From: Octadecabacter sp. SW4
GTDB lineage: Bacteria > Pseudomonadota > Alphaproteobacteria > Rhodobacterales > Rhodobacteraceae
Reading direction: 5' to 3'
Length of the DNA: 64,000 nucleotides
NCBI RefSeq assembly: GCF_008065155.1
Contig: NZ_CP042819.1
Location: 2,232,001-2,296,000, forward strand
In this document: positions 33,998 to 43,265 of the stretch, piece after piece
Numbering within the stretch: position 1 is the stretch's first letter
Layout of the letters: each line of letters starts with the position of its first letter
Position numbers and translations under genes: made by a program
Notes under the pieces: generated by a model
What the model was told of the DNA's origin: nothing
Database searches by the model: none
What the model saw: the letters and a program-made list of their open reading frames with translations, nothing else

Positions 33998-35980
33998 TTA
34001 CTGATCCAGGAAACTGCGCAGCTTGCGCGAGCGGCTGGGGTGCTTCAATTTCCGCAGCGCCTTGGCTTCGATCTGGCGGATGCGTTCGCGGGTGACGCTG
34101 AACTGCTGACCGACTTCTTCCAGCGTATGATCGGTGTTCATGCCGATGCCAAAACGCATCCGCAGCACACGTTCCTCGCGTGGGGTCAATGACGCCAGCA
34201 CCCGTGTCGTGGTTTCCTTCAGGTTCTCCTGAATCGCGGAATCCAGCGGCAGAACCGCGTTCTTGTCCTCGATGAAATCGCCAAGCTGGCTGTCTTCCTC
34301 GTCACCAATGGGGGTCTCAAGGGAGATCGGCTCCTTGGCGATTTTCATCACCTTGCGGACCTTTTCCAGCGGCATTTGCAGCTTTTCGGCCAGTTCTTCG
34401 GGGGTCGGTTCGCGGCCGATCTCGTGCAGCATCTGGCGGCCCGTGCGCACCAGCTTGTTGATCGTTTCGATCATGTGGACCGGAATACGGATCGTGCGGG
34501 CCTGATCGGCGATGGAGCGGGTAATCGCCTGCCTGATCCACCAGGTGGCATAGGTGCTGAATTTATATCCGCGACGGTATTCGAATTTGTCCACGGCCTT
34601 CATCAAGCCAATGTTGCCTTCCTGAATAAGATCAAGGAATTGCAAGCCGCGGTTCGTGTATTTCTTGGCAATCGAAATGACCAGACGCAGGTTCGCCTCG
34701 ACCATTTCCTTTTTGGCCTGCCGGGCTTCTTTTTCACCCTTCTGGACCTGCTGCACGATGCGGCGGAATTCGGTGATATCAACGCCGACATACTGGCCAA
34801 CCTGTGCCATTTCGGCGCGCAGGTCTTCGACCTTGTCGGTCGAGCGTTCAATGAACGCCTGCCAGCCGCGCCCTGCCTTTTCGGCCATATCCTCAAGCCA
34901 GTTGGGGTCAAGCTCGCGGCCGCGGTAAGCTTCGACAAATTCGCGCCGGTTGATGCGGGCCTGATCGGCCAGCTTCACCATATTGCTGTCGATCTGCATG
35001 ATGCGGCGGTTGATGCCGTAAAGCTGATCAATCAGCGCTTCGATACGGTTGTTGTGCAGGTGCAGCGAGTTCACCAGCTCCACAATTTCCGAGCGCAGTT
35101 TCTGGTATTTCTTTTCGGCCTTGTCGGTAAAGCTTGAATCTTCGTTCAACTGCGCCGAAATCCGTGCGTCCTGCATATCCGACAGTTTGGCAAAGTCGCG
35201 CGCGATCAGGTCAAGCGTTTCCAGCACGCGCGGTTTCAGCGCGGCTTCCATCGCGGCCAGTGACATGTTGGCCTGCTCTTCGTCATCCTCGTCGTCGTCA
35301 TCCTTGGCAATCGGGTTGCCGTCGGCGTCAAGCTCGGGCTTGTCGTCCTTGTCGTCGCCATCGTCCGCACTGGCGCCGTCAACCACGGGCGCCGTGCCTT
35401 CGGCGTCCTCGTCCAACTGATCACCGAACGTTGTCTCAAGGTCGATCACATCGCGCAGCAAAATGTCCTCGGACAGCAATTCGTCGCGCCAGATCGTGAT
35501 CGCCTGGAATGTCAGCGGGCTTTCGCATAGCCCCAGGATCATCGTGTTGCGGCCGGCCTCGATCCGCTTGGCAATGGCGATTTCACCCTCGCGCGACAGC
35601 AGTTCAACGCTGCCCATCTCGCGCAGATACATACGCACCGGATCGTCCGTGCGATCCAGCTTTTCGTTGTCGGCCCCGGCCAGCGCAATCTCGCGCGGGC
35701 CGCCGGTTGTCGCGACATCGCGGCCCTTGCCGTCGTCGTCGACTTCTTCGCTTTCTTCTTCCTCGGTGACCTGAATGCCCATTTCCGACAGCATCGACAT
35801 CACGTCTTCGATCTGGTCGCTGCTGACTTGTTCGGGGGGCAACACGGCGTTCAGCTGGTCATAGGTGATGTAGCCCCGCTCGCGCGCCTCGGCGATCATC
35901 TTTTTGACGGCCGCCTGGCTCATATCAAGGGAAATATCACCGTCGTCCACTTTGCGGTCATCGTTGTCTTTCGCGGCCAT
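33998..35980 (-). CDS. rpoD: RNA polymerase primary sigma factor RpoD (sigma-70)
   Basis: A 660-residue housekeeping sigma factor. Region 1.1 is N-terminal. A long acidic non-conserved insert (about 195-245, runs of Asp/Glu) is typical of alphaproteobacterial RpoD. Regions 2.1-2.4 include [22 protein letters not shown]. Region 4.2 ends with [27 protein letters not shown]. It directs core polymerase to -35/-10 promoters. It follows dnaG by 131 bp on the same strand, part of the conserved macromolecular-synthesis order (rpsU is absent here). Confidence 0.96.
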   Translation of the reverse strand: MAAKDNDDRKVDDGDISLDMSQAAVKKMIAEARERGYITYDQLNAVLPPEQVSSDQIEDVMSMLSEMGIQVTEEEESEEVDDDGKGRDVATTGGPREIALAGADNEKLDRTDDPVRMYLREMGSVELLSREGEIAIAKRIEAGRNTMILGLCESPLTFQAITIWRDELLSEDILLRDVIDLETTFGDQLDEDAEGTAPVVDGASADDGDDKDDKPELDADGNPIAKDDDDEDDEEQANMSLAAMEAALKPRVLETLDLIARDFAKLSDMQDARISAQLNEDSSFTDKAEKKYQKLRSEIVELVNSLHLHNNRIEALIDQLYGINRRIMQIDSNMVKLADQARINRREFVEAYRGRELDPNWLEDMAEKAGRGWQAFIERSTDKVEDLRAEMAQVGQYVGVDITEFRRIVQQVQKGEKEARQAKKEMVEANLRLVISIAKKYTNRGLQFLDLIQEGNIGLMKAVDKFEYRRGYKFSTYATWWIRQAITRSIADQARTIRIPVHMIETINKLVRTGRQMLHEIGREPTPEELAEKLQMPLEKVRKVMKIAKEPISLETPIGDEEDSQLGDFIEDKNAVLPLDSAIQENLKETTTRVLASLTPREERVLRMRFGIGMNTDHTLEEVGQQFSVTRERIRQIEAKALRKLKHPSRSRKLRSFLDQ

Positions 35981-36018
35981 GTGGGGCTCCTTGCGGAAGG
36001 GCTGACGCCCGTGGAAGT

Positions 36019-36089
36019 GATTCGGTGATTCGCTTGCTTCCGAATCAACCTGTTGCGGGGGTGATTCGCAAGGCGATACCCCCTGATTC
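36019..36089. promoter_or_regulatory. Cluster of five GANTC sites upstream of rpoD
   Basis: GANTC, the CcrM methylation site of alphaproteobacteria, occurs at 36019, 36027, 36042, 36063 and 36085. That is five in 71 bp, where about one per 256 bp is expected. Three are inside TGATTCG words, and a TGATTCGG...CCGAATCA dyad spans 36018-36047. The cluster lies in the 131-bp dnaG-rpoD gap, where an rpoD promoter would sit. Confidence 0.5.
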
Positions 36090-36111
36090 TTTCGATCTGT
36101 TGCCAGACTGG

Positions 36112-38061
36112 TTATTTAGGGCGCGCACGCCCCTTTTCAAAGGTGATCTGCTCTAAAAGTCGATCAAATGCGCTGCGCTCGTCCTTGTTCATCAGCGCAC
36201 CATTCGCGCCCCTATCAAATTCAGCGCTGTCATCGTCGTCCAGCTTGCCTGCGCGGTTCATCGCATCACGCGATTGCGCCAGCCGCGTAGTCAGGCGTTC
36301 GTCGGCGACATCAGACGACAGATCCTCAATCGCCTCCTGGATTTCGTGCAGATGGCCGCGCCGCGCGCTCAGTTTCGCCAGTTCTTCGGCCAGGCACATC
36401 TTGGCGACCTCGCCGTTGTCGGGGCGGCGCACGGCCGGTGAAATGGCGACATGGGCCTGGGTGAACAGCTTTGCAAGGGGGTCCGGCCCGATTTCGCCCT
36501 CGATCGCGGCCCGCAAGTCCTGCGCATCGCCATGCCGCAGGATCGCGTCACGGATCGTGGCGTGGTCAGGGCTGGAACACCCCATCCGCTCAAGCGCGCC
36601 CCAGAACCCGCCAACGACCTGCGGGTTTGCGATAAGCGTCGCCAGGATCACCGCTTCACGCAGATGGTCCTCGCCCCCGCCACCAATCGCCAGCATTGAC
36701 GCCTTGGTGCTTTGATGCGGCACGCCCGGCGGCTGCCATTTGCCGCCCCCGCCACCCCTTTGCGGTGTCGCGCGGCGCGGGCTGAACAACTGCCAGCGCA
36801 TTTCCTTGATCGCCTGCCCATAGTGGTTGCGGATCGACGGATCACGGATCAGATTTATCTTTTCGCGCAAGGCCTTATCCAGCGCGGCCTTGCGTTCGGG
36901 GCTGTCGAAAACACGGTCTTCGGTTTCGCGCTGCCACAGCAGTTCGACCATCGGCATCGCCCTTTCAAGGGCCGCGCGCATCGCCCCTGCCCCCTGCCCG
37001 CGGATCAGATCATCAGGGTCCTGGCCTTCGGGCATCAGGGCAAAGCGCAACGACTGCCCCGCCTCAAGCAGCGGCAGCGCCAGATCAATCAGCCGCATCG
37101 CCGCGCGCAGGCCCGCCGTGTCACCATCCAGCGCGATGATCGGTTCGGGCGCGACCCGCCACAGCATCTGCAACTGGTTTTCGGTGATCGCCGTGCCAAG
37201 CGGCGCAACGACCGCGCCAAAGCCTGCCTCCGACAGCGCGATCACATCCATATACCCTTCGGCGACGATCAGCGGCTGGCCCTTGCCTGCCGCCTCGCGG
37301 GCGGGCCCGTGGTTATAAAGACTGCGCCCTTTGTCAAAAAGTTCCGTTTCCGGCGAGTTCAGATATTTCGCCTTGTCTGCGGGGTCCATCGCGCGACCGC
37401 CAAAGGCAATGCAGCGCCCGCGCGCATCACGGATCGGGAACATGATCCGGTTGCGGAAGGTATCGTAGGGTTTCTTGCCCTGCTGGCTTTCCTTGGCCAG
37501 CCCGCAGCCCACGATCAGGTCTTGCGACACACCCTTGCCAGTCAGATGATCCCACAAGCCCTGCCAGCCATCAGGGGCAAAGCCGATTTCCCAGCGGTCC
37601 AGCCAGCCGTCGGGCTGGCCGCGCCCCGCCAGATAGTCGCGCGCCGCCGCGCCGCCGCCGGTTTTCACCTGCAGGCGGAAGAACTGCACCGCCTGTTCCA
37701 TGACATCGGCCAGTTGGGTGCGCCGGTCGGCCTTGGCTTGGGCCTGCGGGTCGCGCTGCGGCACCGGCATGCCCGCCTCGCGCGCCAGAATCTCGACCGC
37801 TTCCATAAAGCCGACATTTTCGGTTTCGCGCACAAAGGAAATCGCATCGCCCTTGGCGTGGCAGCCAAAGCAATAATAATATCCCTTGCGGTCATCCACA
37901 TGAAAAGACGCGCTTTTTTCCTGATGAAAGGGGCATGGCGCCCACATGTCGCCCTTGCCCTGATTCGACTTGCGGGTATCCCACATGACCTTGCGCCCGA
38001 CGACCTGAGAAATACTCAGCCGGTTGCGCAATTCATCAAGAAAGCCGGGTGGCAGTGACAT
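36112..38061 (-). CDS. dnaG: DNA primase
   Basis: A 649-residue primase that makes RNA primers at the replication fork. The CHC2 zinc ribbon has C43-x2-H46 and C64-x2-C67 ([27 protein letters not shown]). The RNA polymerase/Toprim core includes [38 protein letters not shown] and [15 protein letters not shown]. The C-terminal DnaB-interacting domain is less conserved. The start at 38061 ([14 protein letters not shown]) fits the family. It is upstream of rpoD on the same strand. Confidence 0.96.
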   Translation of the reverse strand: MSLPPGFLDELRNRLSISQVVGRKVMWDTRKSNQGKGDMWAPCPFHQEKSASFHVDDRKGYYYCFGCHAKGDAISFVRETENVGFMEAVEILAREAGMPVPQRDPQAQAKADRRTQLADVMEQAVQFFRLQVKTGGGAAARDYLAGRGQPDGWLDRWEIGFAPDGWQGLWDHLTGKGVSQDLIVGCGLAKESQQGKKPYDTFRNRIMFPIRDARGRCIAFGGRAMDPADKAKYLNSPETELFDKGRSLYNHGPAREAAGKGQPLIVAEGYMDVIALSEAGFGAVVAPLGTAITENQLQMLWRVAPEPIIALDGDTAGLRAAMRLIDLALPLLEAGQSLRFALMPEGQDPDDLIRGQGAGAMRAALERAMPMVELLWQRETEDRVFDSPERKAALDKALREKINLIRDPSIRNHYGQAIKEMRWQLFSPRRATPQRGGGGGKWQPPGVPHQSTKASMLAIGGGGEDHLREAVILATLIANPQVVGGFWGALERMGCSSPDHATIRDAILRHGDAQDLRAAIEGEIGPDPLAKLFTQAHVAISPAVRRPDNGEVAKMCLAEELAKLSARRGHLHEIQEAIEDLSSDVADERLTTRLAQSRDAMNRAGKLDDDDSAEFDRGANGALMNKDERSAFDRLLEQITFEKGRARPK

Positions 38062-38090
38062 GTTTCCCCTAGGTTGGCGGCGGATGCGCC

Positions 38091-38987
38091 CTACTTGGTG
38101 GCGGGGACCGGCGGGGTGATGATCCGCCGCGCGCGCGCCTCGCGCCATGTGATAAACGACACTGACGCCATGATCAACGCGCCACCGGCGATCACCCAAC
38201 CATCAACCGCCTCGTTGAACACCAACGCCCCCAGCATGACCGCCCAGACCAGTTGCAAAAACGTCACCGGCTGCGTCACCGTCAGGGGGGCCGCGGCGAA
38301 CGCCAGCGTCATGCAGTAATGCCCCGCCGTGGCAAAGCAGGCGACCAGAAACAGCCAGCCGATGTCGGTCCAGGTGGGCGTGACCCAGTCCATCAATGCA
38401 AAGGGAAACAACCCGATCGTGACGGTAACTGACAACATGCCAACGACCACAGGCGCCGAAACCTCGCCCGACATGCGTTTCGCGATCAGGTATCCGGCGG
38501 CAAAGGCGACGGCCGTGAACAGCATCGCGATATGGCCCGGTTCCACCGCCCGCAATCCGGGGCGCAGGATGATCACCGCCCCGATCAGCGCCACTCCCAC
38601 AGCCGCCAACCGGCGCGGCGGCAGGGCCTCGCCCAGAAACAAGGCCGCGCCAATGGTCACGTAAACCGGCGACAGATAATTCATCGCCGTAACCTCGGCG
38701 ATGGGAATCTGCGTCATCGCGTAGAACCACAAGATCACCGCCAGCGTATGCACGACCCCGCGCAGGGCGAACAGCTTGACCTGTCGACGCGTCAGATGTG
38801 CCGCCAGAATTGGCCGGATCATCGGCACCAGAAACACCACCCCCAAAGCATAGCGTAAAAATGCCGCCTGCGCCGGTGGCACCGCACTGCCCACATGTTT
38901 CACAATCGCCGTCACGGCAACGAAATTCAGGCCCGTGAGGGCCATCCAGACAATGCCGATCAGGGGTGATTTGGGTGCGGGTGTCAT
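38091..38987 (-). CDS. DMT superfamily transporter (two EamA domains)
   Basis: A 298-residue inner-membrane protein with about ten hydrophobic segments in two EamA repeats (about 10-145 and 155-290). FYAMTQIPIAEVTAMNYLSPVYVTIGAALFLGE is the conserved end of the first repeat, and TLAFAAAPLTVTQPVTFLQLVWAVMLGALVFNE the matching part of the second. Family members export metabolites or amino acids. The substrate is unknown. The gene is 29 bp upstream of dnaG and may be co-transcribed with it. Confidence 0.85.
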   Translation of the reverse strand: MTPAPKSPLIGIVWMALTGLNFVAVTAIVKHVGSAVPPAQAAFLRYALGVVFLVPMIRPILAAHLTRRQVKLFALRGVVHTLAVILWFYAMTQIPIAEVTAMNYLSPVYVTIGAALFLGEALPPRRLAAVGVALIGAVIILRPGLRAVEPGHIAMLFTAVAFAAGYLIAKRMSGEVSAPVVVGMLSVTVTIGLFPFALMDWVTPTWTDIGWLFLVACFATAGHYCMTLAFAAAPLTVTQPVTFLQLVWAVMLGALVFNEAVDGWVIAGGALIMASVSFITWREARARRIITPPVPATK

Positions 38988-39097
38988 GGGCGCAGATGAC
39001 CCCAACGCGCGCCGCCCTACAAGGGGGTCAGCAATTCCCGACTTGCCGCGGTGCGCCAGTTTGGCGACACTCGCCCCCAACCATGAAGGGGACTGAC

Positions 39098-39820
39098 ATG
39101 TTGGCATCCGCAATCACCGCTACCAAGGGGCTGGGCCTTGCCACCACCATCATGGCCCTTGCCAGCTGCCAGATGGCACCGGCCAGCCAGACGCCGCAGG
39201 AACGCGGCCGCGCAGCCATCGCCGATTGCGTGGCGACCAGCTGCGCGACACTGAACCTCGATAGCATCAACCTGCCCGATTACACCGCCCTTTCATCCAT
39301 GACGCACCTGCGGTCCGTCATGGTCAGCTATACAGGATTCAACGACCTGTCGGTGCTGACACCCCTGACATCCCTTGAAGAAATCCATATCGGCGACACC
39401 CCGGTGACGGACCTGTCACCACTGGCGGGCTTTCCCAATCTGCGGCTTTTGCACATGCAGGGCGTGGACACGGATGACTACCGCGTTTTGCGCCAGTTGA
39501 CGGGGCTTGAAGTGCTGGCCATCGGCAACACGCCCATTCCCAACGTGATTTTCGCCCGCTCCATGCCCAACCTGAAACAGCTTGACCTCAGCTATTCCGA
39601 CGTGCGCGACCTTGGCGCCCTGCGCAACCACCCCAGCCTTGAATTCATCAACCTCGAAGGGGTGGATGATTTCGACGTGTCGGTGCTGCTGACAATTCCG
39701 AACCTGCGCGAAGTGACCTTGGACAACTTCGGACCCGACCCCGACCATGCGGGCAAGGTCGCACAACTCGAGGCGGCAGGGATCACCGTCAGCTATACGC
39801 CGGTGATGCCCGTCTGCTAG
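39098..39820 (+). CDS. Leucine-rich-repeat lipoprotein (internalin-like)
   Basis: A 240-residue protein with a lipoprotein signal (lipobox LASC, Cys24) and about six leucine-rich repeats of roughly 22 residues from about 58 to 215 (LTSLEEIHIGDTPVTDLSPLAGFPNLRLLHMQ; LTGLEVLAIGNTPI; MPNLKQLDLSYSDVRDLGALRNHPSLEFINLEG). It should be anchored to a membrane on the periplasmic or outer face and act in protein binding. The ATG at 39098 has AAGGGG upstream. It is divergent from the DMT transporter and converges on yebC with a 6-bp gap. Confidence 0.75.
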   Translation: MLASAITATKGLGLATTIMALASCQMAPASQTPQERGRAAIADCVATSCATLNLDSINLPDYTALSSMTHLRSVMVSYTGFNDLSVLTPLTSLEEIHIGDTPVTDLSPLAGFPNLRLLHMQGVDTDDYRVLRQLTGLEVLAIGNTPIPNVIFARSMPNLKQLDLSYSDVRDLGALRNHPSLEFINLEGVDDFDVSVLLTIPNLREVTLDNFGPDPDHAGKVAQLEAAGITVSYTPVMPVC

Positions 39821-39826
39821 CGCGGA

Positions 39827-40576
39827 TCAGCTATTGGCAAAGGCTTCCATCACCTCGTCGCTGGCATCCAGATTGGTCGTGACGGTCTGGATATCGTCGT
39901 CGTCTTCCAACGCATCGACCAGCTTCATCAGCTTGGTCAGCCCGTCCAGATCAAGGTCGGTGGACATGTTGGGTTGCCAGATCAATTTGGTTGATTCCGA
40001 CTCGCCCAATGCGGCTTCCAAAGCTGTGGACACATCGTTCAGGTCCGTGTCGGCACAGATGATCACATGGCTGTCCTCGGTGCTTTCGCAATCCTCGGCG
40101 CCCGCTTCGATTGCCGCCATCATCACCGTGTCGGCATCGCCAACGGATGCGGGGTAAATCACCTGACCCTTGCGGTCGAACATGAAACCAACGCTGCCGG
40201 TTTCGCCCAGATTACCGCCGTTTTTGGAAAACGTGGAGCGCACGGTGGATGCGGTGCGGTTGCGGTTGTCGGTCATCGCCTCGACGATCACGGCAACCCC
40301 GCCGGGGCCGTATCCTTCATAGCGGATTTCGTCATAGTTTTCGGCGTCACCACCCTGGGATTTCTTGATCGCGCGGTCGATCACATCCTTGGGCACCGAC
40401 GACGATTTCGCCTCCTTGACGGCCAGACGCAGGCGCGGGTTCTTGTCGGGGTCTGGATCGCCCATCTTGGCGGCCACGGTGATTTCCTTGGCCAGCTTGG
40501 AAAACAGCTTGGAGCGCAGTTTGTCCTGTCGCCCCTTGCGGTGCTGAATGTTTGCCCATTTGGAATGGCCTGCCAT
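39827..40576 (-). CDS. YebC/PmpR family transcriptional regulator or translation factor
   Basis: A 249-residue protein starting with the invariant [18 protein letters not shown]. Typical blocks: [78 protein letters not shown] and the acidic [18 protein letters not shown]-terminus. Members bind DNA as regulators. Recent work links some YebC proteins to ribosome stalling relief, so either role is possible. Start choice is certain from conservation. Confidence 0.93.
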   Translation of the reverse strand: MAGHSKWANIQHRKGRQDKLRSKLFSKLAKEITVAAKMGDPDPDKNPRLRLAVKEAKSSSVPKDVIDRAIKKSQGGDAENYDEIRYEGYGPGGVAVIVEAMTDNRNRTASTVRSTFSKNGGNLGETGSVGFMFDRKGQVIYPASVGDADTVMMAAIEAGAEDCESTEDSHVIICADTDLNDVSTALEAALGESESTKLIWQPNMSTDLDLDGLTKLMKLVDALEDDDDIQTVTTNLDASDEVMEAFANS

Positions 40577-40659
40577 AGGTGCTCTCCCGGTTTGCGATTT
40601 CTGCGTCTCTATATGGCACTCACGCCTGGGGCCGCAATCCCCGCCGGGCCAGACGACAG

Positions 40660-40690
40660 CCATACGTTTTCCATACGGTTTCCATACGGC
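40660..40690. repeat. Three CCATACG direct repeats at 11-bp period
   Basis: CCATACG starts at 40660, 40671 and 40682, each followed by a 4-bp spacer, so the copies lie on one DNA face. They end 47 bp before the SLC13 permease start and 84 bp upstream of the divergent yebC start. This is the layout of a cooperative regulator-binding site. Confidence 0.55.
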
Positions 40691-40736
40691 AAAAAATCCG
40701 CTGTTTTCGGGCTGCACCGCGCGTTACACCTGTGCC

Positions 40737-42515
40737 ATGACATCAGATCAAATCATCCTCTTTACCCTGTTCGGCGCCGTGTTCGGCATGTTGCTTTGGG
40801 GCAGGTTCCGCTATGATCTCGTGGCCTTTACCGCGCTGCTGATCGGCGTGGTGCTGGGCGTGGTCCCGACCAAGGACGCGTTCAGCGGCTTTGGTCATCC
40901 GGCAACGATTATCGTCGCTTTGGTGCTGGTTGTCTCAGCCGGGCTGGTGCGCTCGGGCGCGGTCTATCTGATCACCCGCACGCTGGTTGACAGCACCCGC
41001 AGCCTTGGGGCGCATATCGCCATCATGGGCGGGATCGGCGGCGTCTTGTCGGCGTTCATGAACAACGTCGCGGCCCTTGCGTTGTTGATGCCTGTCGATG
41101 TGCAAACCGCGCGCAAGGCCGGGCGCGCCGCCAGCCTGTCGCTGATGCCGCTGTCCTTTGCGACGATCCTTGGCGGCATGGTCACGCTGATCGGCACACC
41201 GCCCAATATCATCATCGCCGCGATCCGGCAGGAAAGCCTTGGCGCGCCCTTCAAGATGTTCGATTTTGCGCCTGTAGGGGCGGTGACAGCAGTCGCCGGC
41301 TTGCTGTTTGTCGCGCTGGTCGGCTGGCGGTTGATCCCACAAAAGGACGGGCCAGACGCGGGGCAAGCCCTTGAAAACGTAACAGATTACATCGCAGAGC
41401 TGACCGTGCCGGACGATAGCAAACATATCGGGAAACGCGTCAATGACCTTTACGACATCGCCGAAAAGAACGATGTCGCCATCCTTGGGCTGATCCGTGA
41501 TGGCAAGCGCCGCTATGGCACCGCACGCAACATCAAGATCGCCGCCGGTGACGCGCTGGTGCTTGAGGCGGCGCCCGAAGCACTGGACGAATTTCGCGCC
41601 GCACTGTCGCTCAACTTTGCCAACGACAAACACGAGGACCTGCTGAAAGCGGACGGTGCAGGCCTGTCGGTGATCGAGGTCGTGGTCACCGATCAAAGCC
41701 GCATCAACGGCAAGACCGCGCAGACCGTGGGTCTGTCGTGGCGGCAACGCACGGTGTTGATGGGCATCTCGCGTCAGGGCAAAGCGATCCGCACGAACCT
41801 GCGCAAAACACAAATCCGCGCGGGCGATATCCTGCTGCTGCTCACACCCGAAGACAACACCGCCGAGGTGACGGACTGGTTGGGCTGCCTGCCCTTGGCT
41901 GACCGTGGCCTGGCCGTGACCGCCGACACAAAGGTCTGGTTGGCCATCGGGTTGTTCGGCGGGGCCGTGGCGCTGGCCAGCTTCGGGCTGATCTACCTGC
42001 CCATCGCCCTGGGGCTGGTCGTGGTCGCCTATGTGCTGGCGAAAATTGTCCCCCTGTCCGAACTTTATCACCACATCGAATGGCCCGTCGTCGTATTGCT
42101 TGGGTCGATGATCCCGCTGGGCGCGGCGCTGGAAGCCTCTGGCGGCACGGAACTCATCGCGGGCTGGCTGGTCGGGCTGACGGCGGGCATGGCGCCCTGG
42201 ATGATCCTGACGGTGCTGATGGTCGTGACGATGACCCTGTCGGATGTGCTCAACAATACCGCCACCACGATCGTCGCCGCCCCCGTAGGTATCCAGATGG
42301 CACAAACCCTGAACGTGTCGCCCGATCCCTTTCTGATGGCTGTGGCCGTGGCGGCATCCTGCGCATTCCTCACACCCATCGGGCACAAGAACAACACGCT
42401 GATCCTTGGCCCCGGCGGCTATCGGTTTGGCGACTATTGGCGCATGGGATTGCCCCTCGAAGTGCTGGTTGTCGCCGTATCGATCCCGGCCATTCTTGTC
42501 TTTTGGCCGCTTTAA
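40737..42515 (+). CDS. SLC13 family permease with two RCK_C (TrkA-C) domains
   Basis: A 592-residue membrane transporter. An N-terminal membrane half (about 1-205, with GGMVTLIGTPPNIIIAAIRQE, the SNT-type signature) is followed by two cytosolic TrkA-C domains (about 210-395). A second membrane half (about 405-592) includes SDVLNNTATTIVAAPVGIQMAQ and CAFLTPIGHKNNTLILGPGGY. Such proteins carry anions such as sulfate or dicarboxylates with Na+; TrkA-C domains suggest ligand control. The start at 40737 is the first ATG before the first helix. Confidence 0.87.
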   Translation: MTSDQIILFTLFGAVFGMLLWGRFRYDLVAFTALLIGVVLGVVPTKDAFSGFGHPATIIVALVLVVSAGLVRSGAVYLITRTLVDSTRSLGAHIAIMGGIGGVLSAFMNNVAALALLMPVDVQTARKAGRAASLSLMPLSFATILGGMVTLIGTPPNIIIAAIRQESLGAPFKMFDFAPVGAVTAVAGLLFVALVGWRLIPQKDGPDAGQALENVTDYIAELTVPDDSKHIGKRVNDLYDIAEKNDVAILGLIRDGKRRYGTARNIKIAAGDALVLEAAPEALDEFRAALSLNFANDKHEDLLKADGAGLSVIEVVVTDQSRINGKTAQTVGLSWRQRTVLMGISRQGKAIRTNLRKTQIRAGDILLLLTPEDNTAEVTDWLGCLPLADRGLAVTADTKVWLAIGLFGGAVALASFGLIYLPIALGLVVVAYVLAKIVPLSELYHHIEWPVVVLLGSMIPLGAALEASGGTELIAGWLVGLTAGMAPWMILTVLMVVTMTLSDVLNNTATTIVAAPVGIQMAQTLNVSPDPFLMAVAVAASCAFLTPIGHKNNTLILGPGGYRFGDYWRMGLPLEVLVVAVSIPAILVFWPL

Positions 42516-42530
42516 GATGACATCACGCTT

Positions 42531-43265
42531 ATGAAACCGTTTCTGATCCTGCAACTGCGCCCCGAGACCGAGGCGAGCGATGATGAATACGCCGCGATCC
42601 TGCGCAAGGGCGGGTTGGCGGCGGGGGATACGCAGCGTATCCGGCTGGATTGCGAAGACCTGCCCGACGGGCTGGATGTGCGTGACTTTGCCGGTGTGAT
42701 TGTCGGCGGTGGCCCGGGTTGTGTGAGCGATGCACCCGAAGACAAAACCCCGCAAGAGGCACGGATCGAAGCCGCCTGCCTGTCATTGATGCCGCAGATC
42801 ACGGCGCTGGATCACCCGTTCATGGGCTGCTGCTATGGCATCGGCATTCTGGCGCACCATCTGGGTGCCACGGTCAGCAAGGAGCGCTATGGCGAACCGG
42901 TCAGCGCCGCGCCCTGCACCCTGACTGAGGCCGGGCGCGATGATGCGCTGCTGTCAGGCCTGCCACAGACATTCGACGCCTTTGTCGGCCACAAGGAAGC
43001 GGTGCAAGACCTGCCAAAGGGCTGCACCCACCTTGTCGCATCGCCCGCCTGCCCGTTTCAGATGATCCGCCACGGCAGCAACGTCTACGCCACGCAGTTT
43101 CACCCCGAAGCCGACGCCGCAGGCTTTGAAACGCGCATAAGGCTTTATAAAAACAAAGGGTATTTCGATCCATCCGAGGCCGATGACCTGATCGCAATGT
43201 GCCGCGCCGCCGATGTCACGACACCCGAACTGATCCTGCAACGCTTTGTCGCGCGCTACGGATAA
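42531..43265 (+). CDS. Class I glutamine amidotransferase-like protein
   Basis: A 244-residue protein with the class I triad: nucleophile Cys101 in GCCYGIGILAHHLG, and His191 and Glu193 in QFHPEAD. GVIVGGGPGCVSD is the oxyanion-side loop. It resembles stand-alone GMP synthase-like amidotransferases, which hydrolyse glutamine or gamma-glutamyl compounds. The substrate is not known. It starts 15 bp after the SLC13 permease on the same strand, so co-transcription is likely. It overlaps the convergent second permease by 10 nt. Confidence 0.82.
   Translation: MKPFLILQLRPETEASDDEYAAILRKGGLAAGDTQRIRLDCEDLPDGLDVRDFAGVIVGGGPGCVSDAPEDKTPQEARIEAACLSLMPQITALDHPFMGCCYGIGILAHHLGATVSKERYGEPVSAAPCTLTEAGRDDALLSGLPQTFDAFVGHKEAVQDLPKGCTHLVASPACPFQMIRHGSNVYATQFHPEADAAGFETRIRLYKNKGYFDPSEADDLIAMCRAADVTTPELILQRFVARYG

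Noticed and set aside
34000..36000. Asp/Glu-rich tract in rpoD as a sign of a frameshift or foreign insertion
   Set aside because: Acidic low-complexity inserts between regions 1 and 2 are normal in alphaproteobacterial RpoD.
40935..42755. 606-codon minus-strand frame across the SLC13 permease
   Set aside because: It is antisense to a clear transporter and its product is rich in Gln, Asp and His with no domain structure.
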